Source: Flavobacterium algicola (GTDB lineage: Bacteria; Bacteroidota; Bacteroidia; Flavobacteriales; Flavobacteriaceae). Taken from it: a DNA stretch of 64,000 nt. The notes below the pieces were generated by a model, which made no database searches, was not told the DNA's origin, and saw only the letters and a program-made list of their open reading frames with translations. Of this stretch, positions 25,415-34,805 are shown in pieces; positions within the stretch are counted from its first letter, which is position 1; the number at the start of each line of letters is the position of its first letter. The stretch lies in assembly GCF_022399565.1 (NCBI RefSeq), contig NZ_JAJTUT010000006.1, positions 62,001 to 126,000 of the forward strand. Reading direction: 5' to 3'. The translations under genes and the position numbers were made by a program.

Positions 25415-27445
25415 TTAAAGTTTATAGTATCCCTTTTCGGCAGTAGCATGAAAAGGGATATTTTGCTTTTTACAACTTAACTTCCAGTTTTGCTGTATGT
25501 TTTTAAAATTGGTTCCATCTGCAATCACAATCTTAGGATGCAATATAGGTAATAGACGGTCTAAGTTTATTTTAGGAGACTGTGTTAATACTAGTATGTC
25601 TGGTCGGCAGTTTGCTGGATATATACCAAGACTATCGATAATTAAGATCTTATTTTTATTGAAATAAGCCACATTTAGCAAAGGTGATCTTCTATTAAGT
25701 GCAGAAAAATGAGATACTAAGTAGCCTTGCAAATTCAAATTTGAAGTTAGGTTCGTAATAGTGTCATTTGTATATGCAATCACCAAATCTCCCTTGCGTT
25801 CTGTAATTAAACTATTTTTCTGTTGGTTAAAAATTTGCCATTCTTGACCAACCTGGTTTTCATAAGTTGTTTTTATGTAAGAAAGTTGCAGCCCGATTAT
25901 AGCGATAAAAATCCAAATGAGTTTGCTGAATTTAGGTTTCTTAAACCAAACGATAATGGTAATAATTAGAAGGTAGGAACTTAAAAGTAGATAGTTATTA
26001 AAAGGAATATCTTTAAGCACAAAATAGTGTAATGATGCGATTTCATTAATTACTGAATTCATACCATAAATGCTCCAGTCGAAAATCTTGATTAATAGCA
26101 ATGGCGTGAAATTGAAAGCTGCTAGCAGCATCACAACAATACCCAAAATCATTATGATGCTTAAGAATGGTAAAATCAACAAATTAGTTACAAAAAACAA
26201 TCCTGGAAACTGATGAAAATAAAATAAACTTAGGGGTAACGTACCAATTTGAGCAGCAACTGAGACCGTGAATATGTTCCAACAGAATTGTAAAACCTTG
26301 CTTTTTGGCTTCCATATGTTGGCTAACAGCGGTTGAATCCAAATGATTGAAAAAACTGCTAGATAACTTAACTGAAATCCAGCATCAAATAAAAAATAAG
26401 GTTGAAAAAATAGAATAAGTAATATGGAAACGATTATGGTGTGATAAATATAAGTACTGCGTCGCAAATAATAGCCTAATGCAATGAAAGAGAACATTAC
26501 CACCGATCGAATAACAGATGGTGATAAACCCGCAATGATCGCAAACAAGAATAATAATGCAATGCTTAGAAGTAACTTAATTAAAGAGCCTTTTTTGGTA
26601 TTTGGAATAGGGCTGAGAATAAAGTTTAGAAAAATCAATATAAATCCGATATGTAAGCCTGAAACTGATAAAATATGTATAGCACCTGCATATTGATAAT
26701 CGTGTAAAACAGCTGAAGATAAATCTTGTTTCTGACCTAAGATCAAGGCCATGGCAACCGATAAAGATTGGGGATCAAAATGACTCTTTTCTAAGTTATG
26801 CAAGATAGTAGTAGTCAATTTTGAGCAATAGTAAAAAAGATCTTTTTCTATTAATGTACTCACTTTTAGTGATTCGTATTTTGAATAGAGCTGACCGTAA
26901 ATCTGCTTATTCTCCAAATAACGAGAGTAGTCAAATAATGAAGGGTTGTAAGGAGGTTTATTTCTAATGATTTTACCTTTGACGAAAATATGATTGCCTA
27001 CAATTAAAGAGCTGTTTGACTTGTCTTTTTGAAGGTTTAAAAGAACCTTACCAGAATTTTTATGACCGTTAATTTGAGCCAGAGATATAATATACCGATC
27101 ATTTTTCTCAGTACTTTTTATTCTCTCCTTAATCGTGGCAGCAATATAGTTTTCACTATCAAAGTTAATGTCAAAATGAGAATAATGTTCTTTTTGATAT
27201 GTCTCTGTATGAGCGTTGAGAGTAGTCATACCAATAGTAAAACTTATAAAACAGCTTGCTAAGCCAAAAAGTAAATTTCCCTTTCCTACTTTTATTTGTG
27301 TGTAATAACTAATAATGAAAAGTAAAAATGCGAATAATAAAAAAGAAAAACCTAAACTGTATTCTACCTTTATATTATACGCAAAAAGGATTCCGAGCAG
27401 GAAACCCAAAGTTATTTTTGTTAATGGAAAATGCAGTATCTTCAT
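25415..27445 (-). CDS. comEC: ComEC/Rec2-family DNA uptake channel protein
   Basis: A 676-residue multi-spanning membrane protein. The N-terminus has two to three hydrophobic segments, then a DUF4131-type OB-like region (HIFVKGKIIRNKPPYNPSLFDYSRYLENKQIYGQLY), then the competence domain with ILSVSGLHIGFILIFLNF and further membrane helices. The C-terminal soluble part is short and beta-lactamase-like motifs are weak. ComEC carries single-stranded DNA through the inner membrane during transformation. Its 3' end is shared with the terminator of the cryptochrome operon. Confidence 0.9.
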   Translation of the reverse strand: MKILHFPLTKITLGFLLGILFAYNIKVEYSLGFSFLLFAFLLFIISYYTQIKVGKGNLLFGLASCFISFTIGMTTLNAHTETYQKEHYSHFDINFDSENYIAATIKERIKSTEKNDRYIISLAQINGHKNSGKVLLNLQKDKSNSSLIVGNHIFVKGKIIRNKPPYNPSLFDYSRYLENKQIYGQLYSKYESLKVSTLIEKDLFYYCSKLTTTILHNLEKSHFDPQSLSVAMALILGQKQDLSSAVLHDYQYAGAIHILSVSGLHIGFILIFLNFILSPIPNTKKGSLIKLLLSIALLFLFAIIAGLSPSVIRSVVMFSFIALGYYLRRSTYIYHTIIVSILLILFFQPYFLFDAGFQLSYLAVFSIIWIQPLLANIWKPKSKVLQFCWNIFTVSVAAQIGTLPLSLFYFHQFPGLFFVTNLLILPFLSIIMILGIVVMLLAAFNFTPLLLIKIFDWSIYGMNSVINEIASLHYFVLKDIPFNNYLLLSSYLLIITIIVWFKKPKFSKLIWIFIAIIGLQLSYIKTTYENQVGQEWQIFNQQKNSLITERKGDLVIAYTNDTITNLTSNLNLQGYLVSHFSALNRRSPLLNVAYFNKNKILIIDSLGIYPANCRPDILVLTQSPKINLDRLLPILHPKIVIADGTNFKNIQQNWKLSCKKQNIPFHATAEKGYYKL
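25428..25470 (+). terminator. Terminator of the photolyase operon, inside the 3' end of comEC
   Basis: Stem TATCCCTTTTC (25428-25438) / GAAAAGGGATA (25450-25460) with an 11-nt loop, followed by TTTTGCTTTTT on the plus strand. It lies 15 bp after the cryptochrome stop and encodes the last residues of ComEC on the other strand. Confidence 0.7.
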
Positions 27446-27483
27446 AATTCTAAAGTACTGATTTTCTTAATACAACATAAAAA

Positions 27484-27966
27484 TTATTCTAGAATTCTAT
27501 TTATTTGAGTAAAGGCTCTCTGGTAGTATGATTCTTTTGTGGATGATATAATAACTCCTCTAGAGGTAGAAGAGTGAATGAATTTTATTTCGTCATTATT
27601 AGCCTCCGTAATTATTCCAACATGATTAATTCGCGAGCTATTATTTGTCTTAAAAAAAATAAGATCACCTTTAGTTGCTTTATTAAAATTCTGACCTAAT
27701 GCTTTACCAATTTTTGCTTGATCATATGAGGTTCTCGGGACTTGCACCTCAAACTCATTAAAGGTGCTGTAAACCAACCCAGAGCAATCAAATCCTGCGG
27801 CAGTCTTTCCTGCCATTTTGTATGGTGCTCCAATGTGCTTGCTGGCGCTATTCACAATTTTATCTGCCATTGAATAAGAATGGTTGTTTTTACTATTGGC
27901 CGAAGAGCCGGATTTACAAGATGTAAATAATAGAGCAAATAGCGTTAAGTATAGAATGTATTTCAA
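27484..27966 (-). CDS. NlpC/P60 (C40) family lipoprotein peptidase
   Basis: A 160-residue lipoprotein with lipobox FTSC (Cys 17) and one NlpC/P60 domain. The catalytic Cys is in GFDCSGLVY (Cys 61), and His is in RINHVGIITE (about 115), with a later His in IHSSTSRG. Such enzymes cut gamma-D-Glu-diaminopimelate or related peptide bonds in peptidoglycan. It sits between comEC and lpxB on the same strand. Confidence 0.9.
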   Translation of the reverse strand: MKYILYLTLFALLFTSCKSGSSANSKNNHSYSMADKIVNSASKHIGAPYKMAGKTAAGFDCSGLVYSTFNEFEVQVPRTSYDQAKIGKALGQNFNKATKGDLIFFKTNNSSRINHVGIITEANNDEIKFIHSSTSRGVIISSTKESYYQRAFTQINRILE

Positions 27967-27976
27967 TAGATGGATA

Positions 27977-29095
27977 TTATGTTGTTTTTAAATCTTTTAC
28001 AATTAGCTCAGCAGTTTTTTCACTTGCGCCCAAACCTCCTAGTTTCTGCTCCAGTAAATCGTATTTATCCAAAAGATTTTTTCGATGATTAGGTTCTAGG
28101 ATCTTATCTAGTTCGCACTTAATATTTTTGGTATTGAACTCATCTTGTATTAATTCAGTCACCACCTCTTCATCCATAATTAAATTGACTAGAGAGATGT
28201 ATTTTAGGGTGATAATACGTTTTGCAATTTGATAAGAAGCCCAGCTTCCTTTATAGCAAACCACTTCGGGCACTTTAAATAGTGCTGTCTCAAGCGTAGC
28301 CGTGCCTGATGTTACCAACGCTGCGGTCGCATTACGCAATAAGCTGTATGTTTTATTCGAAACAAACTCAATATTCTTCTTGGTGATAAATGGTTCGTAA
28401 AAGGAATAATCTTGACTTGGTGCACCTGCAATCACAAATTGATAGTCTGGGTAATTATCCACAATGCTTAACATTCCTGATAACATTTTGGTAATTTCCT
28501 GTTTTCTACTTCCGGGTAGCAATGCAATAATTGGCTTCTCGGATAATTTATTTTCTGTTCGAAAGTGCGTAGCCTCGTCATCTTTCTGATTATGAATAGC
28601 ATCAATGAGTGGGTGACCTACAAATTCAACTGGGAAATGGTGTTTGTCTTCATAAAATGTTTTTTCGAATGGTAGAATGACATACATGTTATCAACATCG
28701 CGTTTAATAGCTTTAATACGGTTTTCTTTCCAAGCCCAAATTTGTGGAGATATATAATAATGAGTTTTAATTCCCAGTTCTTTTGCCCATTTTGCTATAC
28801 GCATATTAAAGCCGGGATAATCAATAAAAATGATAACGTCTGGTTTGTAGCTTAGTATATCATCTTTACAGATTTTAATGTTGCCCAATATAGTTTTTAA
28901 ATTAAAGATAACTTCTATAAATCCCATAAAGGCTAGTTCGCGGTAATGCTTGACTAATGTGCCTCCTACTTTAGCCATCAAGTCACCTCCCCAGAATCGA
29001 ATATCAGCTTTAGAATCTTTATTCAATAAAGCTTTCATCAAATTGGAACCGTGTAAATCACCCGAAGCTTCTCCAGCTATAATATAGTATTTCAT
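27977..29095 (-). CDS. lpxB: Lipid-A-disaccharide synthase
   Basis: A 372-residue glycosyltransferase (GT19) that joins UDP-diacylglucosamine and lipid X in lipid A synthesis, at the inner face of the inner membrane. Motifs: AGEASGDLHGSNLM at the N-terminus, DYPGFNMRIAKWAK, YYISPQIWAWKENRIKAIKRDVDNMYVILPFE, VGHPLID and LLPGSRKQEI. Length is normal. It precedes the C40 peptidase gene by 10 bp. Confidence 0.96.
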   Translation of the reverse strand: MKYYIIAGEASGDLHGSNLMKALLNKDSKADIRFWGGDLMAKVGGTLVKHYRELAFMGFIEVIFNLKTILGNIKICKDDILSYKPDVIIFIDYPGFNMRIAKWAKELGIKTHYYISPQIWAWKENRIKAIKRDVDNMYVILPFEKTFYEDKHHFPVEFVGHPLIDAIHNQKDDEATHFRTENKLSEKPIIALLPGSRKQEITKMLSGMLSIVDNYPDYQFVIAGAPSQDYSFYEPFITKKNIEFVSNKTYSLLRNATAALVTSGTATLETALFKVPEVVCYKGSWASYQIAKRIITLKYISLVNLIMDEEVVTELIQDEFNTKNIKCELDKILEPNHRKNLLDKYDLLEQKLGGLGASEKTAELIVKDLKTT

Positions 29096-29178
29096 GAAAT
29101 GTTGAATGTAAGAGGATTATAATTTACCAATTTCAAAATTACGCATTGCAATTACGAGAATCAAGTTTAAGTTTGGAT

Positions 29179-29451
29179 TTATAGAAATATAGTCAAGAGT
29201 GTCATCAAAAGTACAGATGCAATAATACCTTTTGCTATCGAATCTTTGTTGTATTTGAATAAAATCGTAAAGGAGATCAAATTAAGTAAAGAGCCTAGAG
29301 TAATAACTTTACCAATTAATCCTTGTCTTTGCAAAGCTTCTACACCCGCTACAAAAGTCATTGTGGTATAAATAGATATAAAGAGATAGCAACCCAAAAT
29401 TGTAGTTGCTAGCCCGATAATAATGCCTAGAATAAAATCCATTTTATTCAT
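29179..29451 (-). CDS. Small membrane protein between surE and lpxB
   Basis: A 90-residue hydrophobic protein with about three membrane segments and little polar sequence. I start it at the ATG at 29451, which overlaps the surE stop by 8 bp, as ATGAATAA. Longer or shorter starts (29484, 29442) are possible. No family recognised; the position between surE and lpxB and the overlap suggest a real, co-transcribed gene. Confidence 0.65.
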   Translation of the reverse strand: MNKMDFILGIIIGLATTILGCYLFISIYTTMTFVAGVEALQRQGLIGKVITLGSLLNLISFTILFKYNKDSIAKGIIASVLLMTLLTIFL

Positions 29452-30223
29452 TCCAATTCCAAGTATTAAGTTGTTGAGTTGCATGATGTGCTGTTAAGTC
29501 AAATTGCACAGGAACTATAGAAATGTAGCCATTTGCCAATGCCCATTCATCTGTATCTTCTCCCTTGTCTTCATTTACAAAATCACCAGTCAACCAGTAA
29601 TATTCTTTACCAAATGGGGAGGTTCTTTTGTCAAAGCGTTCTACCCACATTGCTTTCGCTTGACGACAGATTTTTATACCTTTAATTTCGTTTGTTTTAA
29701 GTTTAGGTAAATTGACATTTAAAACCACATCTTTCGGCAGTTTTTTATCCAAAACTTCAAGAGCAATTTTCTTTATAAAAGGCTTTGCTTCTTCAAAATT
29801 CGCATCCCAACTATAATCTAAAAGTGAAAATCCTATGGCAGGTATTCCTTCGATTCCAGCTTCGACGGCAGCACTCATTGTTCCTGAATAAATTACATTT
29901 ATCGAGGAATTAGAGCCGTGATTTATTCCAGATACACAAAGATCTGGCTTGCGTTTCAAAATTTCATTCACCCCTAATTTCACACAGTCTACAGGTGTAC
30001 CTGAGCAGCTATATTGCAAGATAGCATCACCGTCTTTAGAGATTTTGTCAATATATAAAGTATTGTTTATTGTAATAGCATGTCCCATAGCGCTTTGTGG
30101 TTTGTCGGGAGCTACAACTACAACTTGACCAATTTCGGACATCACTTCTATTAATGCTCGAATTCCAGGCGCTGTAACGCCATCATCATTAGTAATAAGG
30201 ATTAAAGGTTTTTGATTGTCCAT
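29444..30223 (-). CDS. surE: 5'/3'-nucleotidase SurE
   Basis: A 259-residue metal-dependent phosphatase that acts on nucleoside monophosphates. Motifs: ILITNDDGVTAPGI with the metal-binding Asp pair near residue 13, VVVAPDKPQSAMGHAITI, SGINHGSNSSINVIYSGTMSAAVEAGIEGIPAIGFSL, typical of SurE. It heads the leftward surE, membrane protein, lpxB set. Confidence 0.96.
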   Translation of the reverse strand: MDNQKPLILITNDDGVTAPGIRALIEVMSEIGQVVVVAPDKPQSAMGHAITINNTLYIDKISKDGDAILQYSCSGTPVDCVKLGVNEILKRKPDLCVSGINHGSNSSINVIYSGTMSAAVEAGIEGIPAIGFSLLDYSWDANFEEAKPFIKKIALEVLDKKLPKDVVLNVNLPKLKTNEIKGIKICRQAKAMWVERFDKRTSPFGKEYYWLTGDFVNEDKGEDTDEWALANGYISIVPVQFDLTAHHATQQLNTWNWNE

Positions 30224-30400
30224 GATTTTTATGCAATTTTTAAAGTTATAAATGTCGTAAATACAAAGGAAGCAAAATTTATTTACATGGTTGTTTTTAA
30301 ACGAGAAACAAAAAAAACATTTTCATATCTTTAACAAAAAATTATGCAAGCTTTACAGGTGATGGCGTGGTTTTTAAATTAACTTAGTTTAAAAATTTGA

Positions 30401-32653
30401 ATGAATGCTATAATTAAATTTATGAAAAGACATTATAAAATACTTCTTACAATTGTTGTTCTTTCAATAACATTGTTTGCGTTTAATATTAAATCTAATA
30501 ACGAATCAGATCCCGATAAAGATAAACTCCTTTTAGAATTGTTAACATTTGTAATTGAAAAAGGTCACTATAGCCCTGCAGCAATTGATGATACATTTTC
30601 GAAAGGCGTGTATAAGGATTACATTCAGGCATTAGATCCATCAAAAAGATTCTTTCTACAGTCAGATATAGATGAGTTTTCAAAATATGAAAATGAGCTT
30701 GATGATCAGATTTTGAATAAAGATTTGACTTTTTTCAATGTTACTTATGACAGACTAATTCAAAGAATGGAAGAGAGTAAAAAGATATATGAAAGTATAT
30801 TAAAAACTCCATTTGACTTTACTACTGATGAAAGTTTCAATACTGATTATGAGAAAGCACCTTATGCTAAGAATAGTGCTGAGCTTAATGAGAAATGGCG
30901 CAAGCAAATTAAATTATCTGCTTTGTCATCACTTACTGATCGTTTAAAATTACAAGAGAATAAAGCCAAAGGAATTGTTGAAGAAGTTAAATCTGCAGAA
31001 GAATCTGGGGATGCTGAAGAAGAGGTTGTAGCGACTGTTCAAAAAAAGGATGTAAAAGATAATGAAGCTCCAAAATCATTTGTGGAATTGGAGAAAGAAA
31101 CTCGTGAAACTGCTAAAAAATCTTTAGATGATTATTTTGGATTCATGGAAGATTTAAATAAAAATGATTGGTTTTCAGTATTCATTAATTCAATAACGGC
31201 TCGTTTTGATCCGCATACAAATTACTTTGCTCCAGAAGAGAAAGAACGTTTCGATGTGAGTATGAGTGGGAAATTGGAAGGAATTGGTGCTAGACTTCAA
31301 AAGAAAAATGACTTTACCGAAATATCTGAGCTAATTTCTGGAGGACCAGCTTGGAGAGGTAAAAAATTAGAAGCGGGAGATGTCGTGATGAAAGTCGCAC
31401 AAGGAAGTGATGTACCTGTAGATGTTGTAGGTATGCGCCTTGACGATGTAGTCAAAAAAATCAAAGGACCAAAAGGAACAGAGGTAAGATTGACTGTTAA
31501 GAAAGTTGATGGTACAATCGCTGTTATTTCTATAATTAGAGATATTGTCGAAATTGAGGAAACATATGTGAAATCAAGTATCGTAAATAAAAATGGACTG
31601 AATTATGGCGTAATTTATTTACCAAAATTCTATATCGATTTTGAAGATAAAAATGGTAGAGATGCCGGAAAGGATATTGCCTTAGAAGTAGAACGTCTTA
31701 AAAAAGAAAACGTTGATGGTATTGTTTTAGATGTTCGTGATGATGGTGGTGGATCATTATCAACAGTAGTTGATATTGCAGGTTTATTCATTAGTGAAGG
31801 TCCGATTGTACAAATTAAATCAGCAGGTCGCAAGAAAGAAGTTCTTTTCGATAAAGACAAAAAGATCGAATGGGATGGGCCGCTAGTCATTATGGTAAAT
31901 AGTTTTTCTGCGTCTGCATCTGAAATTTTGGCTGCAGCGATTCAAGATTACAAACGTGGAGTTATTATTGGTAGTAAGCAGACGTATGGTAAAGGAACGG
32001 TTCAAAATGTAATTGATTTAAATCAGTTTGTTCGCAATAATGCTGTTGGTGATTTGGGGGCTCTTAAAACGACCACTCAAAAGTTTTATAGAATCAATGG
32101 TGGCTCTACACAATTAGAGGGCGTAAGTAGTGATGTAGTGATGCCAGACAGATATGCTTATTTAAAAATGGGAGAACGCGATGTTGAAAACGCAATGCCA
32201 TGGGACAAAATAGATGCAGCAACTTATACAGTATGGGATAAAAATGCTAATTTTAGCAAAGCTATCGCCAACAGTAAGAGTCGTATTGCGAGTAGCGAAA
32301 ACTTTAAATTAATAGAGGAAAATGCAAAATGGATTGATAGCCGTAGTGCAGATTATAATTATAGTTTGAATCTTGATAAATTTAGATTAGCTCAAAAAGA
32401 TATTGAAGAAAAGGCTAAGAAATATAAACCTATATCTAAATATAAAAATAACTTATCATTTAAGTCGTTGCCATATGAGGTTGAACAAACAACTAAGGAT
32501 GCTGATTTAAAGGAAAAAAGAACAAGATGGCATGAAGCTCTGTCAAAAGACATTTATGTAGAAGAGGCATTAAATGTATTAGATGATTTGCAAACAAAAT
32601 CTATGTCTAAGCAAGCTATAACAGCAAAAAAAGAAAAATTAGCTAAATCATAA
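30401..32653 (+). CDS. Tail-specific (S41, Prc/CtpA) protease
   Basis: A 750-residue periplasmic protease with an N-terminal hydrophobic anchor (ILLTIVVLSITLFAF). A long N-terminal domain (to about residue 300) precedes a PDZ domain with GIGARLQKKNDFTEISELISGGPAWRGKKLEAGDVVMKV, and then the catalytic domain with SASASE (residues 503-508) and GSKQTYGKGTVQ supplying the Ser/Lys dyad. It removes C-terminal tails from envelope proteins. A second Met 7 codons in is an alternative start. Confidence 0.93.
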   Translation: MNAIIKFMKRHYKILLTIVVLSITLFAFNIKSNNESDPDKDKLLLELLTFVIEKGHYSPAAIDDTFSKGVYKDYIQALDPSKRFFLQSDIDEFSKYENELDDQILNKDLTFFNVTYDRLIQRMEESKKIYESILKTPFDFTTDESFNTDYEKAPYAKNSAELNEKWRKQIKLSALSSLTDRLKLQENKAKGIVEEVKSAEESGDAEEEVVATVQKKDVKDNEAPKSFVELEKETRETAKKSLDDYFGFMEDLNKNDWFSVFINSITARFDPHTNYFAPEEKERFDVSMSGKLEGIGARLQKKNDFTEISELISGGPAWRGKKLEAGDVVMKVAQGSDVPVDVVGMRLDDVVKKIKGPKGTEVRLTVKKVDGTIAVISIIRDIVEIEETYVKSSIVNKNGLNYGVIYLPKFYIDFEDKNGRDAGKDIALEVERLKKENVDGIVLDVRDDGGGSLSTVVDIAGLFISEGPIVQIKSAGRKKEVLFDKDKKIEWDGPLVIMVNSFSASASEILAAAIQDYKRGVIIGSKQTYGKGTVQNVIDLNQFVRNNAVGDLGALKTTTQKFYRINGGSTQLEGVSSDVVMPDRYAYLKMGERDVENAMPWDKIDAATYTVWDKNANFSKAIANSKSRIASSENFKLIEENAKWIDSRSADYNYSLNLDKFRLAQKDIEEKAKKYKPISKYKNNLSFKSLPYEVEQTTKDADLKEKRTRWHEALSKDIYVEEALNVLDDLQTKSMSKQAITAKKEKLAKS

Positions 32654-32663
32654 TTTCTATTGA

Positions 32664-33542
32664 ATGAAACAAATTAAATTAAATTCATTCCCAAAAACGC
32701 CCCAAATAATCAATTTGATTCTTTGGGGCGTTTTGAGTTTAGGGACGATAGTGTCGTGTAAGTTAGATCATGAATCTTCTGATGGTAAAGTGATTGATAA
32801 TGCGAAGTTGGGGAGGGGGAGCGCTATTAAAAAAAATAAAACAGAGCAACCAAAAGTTGCCGACTGGACTCATTACTTACCAACTTCAACAACCAATCAA
32901 GTGGTAGAGCACCAATTTTATACTTTATCTTACAATGAGGAAGTAGAACAAGCAGAATGGGTAGCTTATGAACTTAAAAGTGATTATATAATTAATAATG
33001 ATTTTAAAAGACCGTACTTCATTGAAGATCCAAAAGTTAGTACACGTTCTGCTGACTGGAGAAATTATAAAAAATCGGGTTATGACAAAGGTCATCTTTG
33101 CCCTGCGGCAGACATGGAATTTAGCCTAGAGGCATATAATGATACATTTTACACCTCTAATATATCTCCTCAAAATCATGAGTTTAATGGAGGTATATGG
33201 AACAGATTGGAACAAAAAGTACGCTACTGGGCAAAAAAAGAAAATGGCGTTATAGTAATCACTGGGGGTGTTTTAAAGAATACATCAAAAACAATAGGCA
33301 ATCAAAAAGTAGCTGTGCCTGATTATTTCTACAAAATAGTATTTGAGGATGAGGTAGGAAAACAGAAAATGATAGCGTTCTTAATGCCCAATGAAAAGAG
33401 TGACAAATCCCTTTATGAGTTCGTTGTATCTGTTGATAGGATTGAAAAACTTACTGGAATAGATTTTTTTCCTAATCTAGATGACAAGATTGAAAATAAA
33501 TTAGAAATGAATACTGATTCTAAGTTATGGCTATCAAATTAA
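32664..33542 (+). CDS. DNA/RNA non-specific endonuclease (NUC1 family)
   Basis: A 292-residue exported nuclease. The N-terminus has a hydrophobic segment and a possible lipobox (IVSC). The catalytic motif is YDKGHLCPAADM (His 144; DRGH in most relatives), with NISPQNHEFNGGIWNRLE giving the metal-binding Asn. It degrades nucleic acids, probably at the cell surface or periplasm. It starts 10 bp after the protease gene, and its last codons form part of an inverted repeat shared with rodA. Confidence 0.9.
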   Translation: MKQIKLNSFPKTPQIINLILWGVLSLGTIVSCKLDHESSDGKVIDNAKLGRGSAIKKNKTEQPKVADWTHYLPTSTTNQVVEHQFYTLSYNEEVEQAEWVAYELKSDYIINNDFKRPYFIEDPKVSTRSADWRNYKKSGYDKGHLCPAADMEFSLEAYNDTFYTSNISPQNHEFNGGIWNRLEQKVRYWAKKENGVIVITGGVLKNTSKTIGNQKVAVPDYFYKIVFEDEVGKQKMIAFLMPNEKSDKSLYEFVVSVDRIEKLTGIDFFPNLDDKIENKLEMNTDSKLWLSN

Positions 33543-33556
33543 AATAGCCATAACTT
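33522..33556. repeat. Perfect 13-bp inverted repeat between endonuclease and rodA
   Basis: AAGTTATGGCTAT (33522-33534) and its reverse complement (33544-33556) with a 9-nt loop. It spans the stop of the endonuclease gene and ends 1 bp before the rodA stop. There is no T tract on either strand, so a standard intrinsic terminator is not clear; it may still shield 3' ends. Confidence 0.65.
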
Positions 33557-33557
33557 T

Positions 33558-34793
33558 CTACCACTCATTTACTTTGTTGGCGTCCATTTTTAGGAATATA
33601 AAGAGCAAAATGGTAAATCCCCATAATCCAGAACCTCCGTAGGAAAAGAAAGGTAATGGTACTCCGATGGTAGGGAAAATACCAACGACCATCGAGATGT
33701 TGACGAAAAAGTGTGTGAATAATATCCCTGCCACGCAATAGCCGTAAACTCTACTGAATTTAGTCTTTTGCCTCTCGGCTAAATAGATGATTCTCAAAAG
33801 CAGGGCGGCAAATAAACCTATAACTACCAATGAACCAGCAAAACCCCATTCTTCACCTACTGTAGTGAAAATATAGTCAGTATGCTGTTCAGGTACGAAA
33901 CCACCCTTAGTTTGTGTTCCTTCAAGAAAACCTTTTCCGATCCATCCTCCTGAACCAATAGCAATTTCTGATTGATTTGTATTATAGCCTATACCTTTTA
34001 AATCAACCGTTTTTCCTAGTAAAATATTAAAACGATCACGATGATGCTGTTTAAAGACATTTTCAAATACATAGCTAACAGAAAGTACGAATCCCGACAT
34101 TAATGCAAAGAGTATACTGCTTAATACAATATTTCGATCTCCTAACCTTGATTTAAAATAATGTAAAACGAGCGCAACTAGGGCTAAGAGAATTACATAT
34201 TGTGGTTCAATTACTAATGTAAGTACAAATAAAACTATCGCTGCTGCACCTGTAAGTACATACCAAGCTGGCAGTCCTTCTCTATATAATACAACAAAAA
34301 AGATGCTATAAATCAAGGCGCTCCCAGGATCTGGTTGAGGCAAGATTAGAAAAACGGGTAGAAATACTATTGCTAGCGCTTGAATTTGTCTGTTTACGTC
34401 CTTTAAATTGATTTGCGAGTCACTTAAATACTTTGCGAGTGCTAACGATGTGGCGGCTTTAGCAAACTCAGAAGGCTGAATAGTGAAACTCCCTATGGCA
34501 TACCAACATCTCTGCCCTGCAATTGTCTTTCCAGCAACAAATAGGCCTGCAAGAGAGATAAGTGAGACAACAAAAATAATACTTGCATATTTCTCGTAGA
34601 TTTTACCATCTATAGCAAGAATGATAAAAATTAAAGGAATTGTCAAAACAATAAAGATCAATTGCTTTTGATAGGTATTATCTGGTGATGAAAGCGATGA
34701 TGAAAATATATTTAACCAGCCTAAAATCACTAATGCGCTATAGATAATTACGCAACTCCAATCGAGATTTTTCTTAATACTTTGATTTTTCAT
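33558..34793 (-). CDS. rodA: Peptidoglycan glycosyltransferase RodA (SEDS)
   Basis: A 411-residue inner-membrane protein with about ten hydrophobic segments. SEDS motifs include QRCWYAIGSFTIQPSEFAK, LPQPDPGSALIY, SGGWIGKGFLEGTQTKGGFVPEQHTDYIFTTVGEEWGF and GVPLPFFSYGGSG. It polymerises glycan strands together with PBP2. It is the last gene of the mreBCD-mrdA-rodA run, 12 bp after mrdA. Confidence 0.96.
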   Translation of the reverse strand: MKNQSIKKNLDWSCVIIYSALVILGWLNIFSSSLSSPDNTYQKQLIFIVLTIPLIFIILAIDGKIYEKYASIIFVVSLISLAGLFVAGKTIAGQRCWYAIGSFTIQPSEFAKAATSLALAKYLSDSQINLKDVNRQIQALAIVFLPVFLILPQPDPGSALIYSIFFVVLYREGLPAWYVLTGAAAIVLFVLTLVIEPQYVILLALVALVLHYFKSRLGDRNIVLSSILFALMSGFVLSVSYVFENVFKQHHRDRFNILLGKTVDLKGIGYNTNQSEIAIGSGGWIGKGFLEGTQTKGGFVPEQHTDYIFTTVGEEWGFAGSLVVIGLFAALLLRIIYLAERQKTKFSRVYGYCVAGILFTHFFVNISMVVGIFPTIGVPLPFFSYGGSGLWGFTILLFIFLKMDANKVNEW

Positions 34794-34805
34794 TGTAATG
34801 AATCT

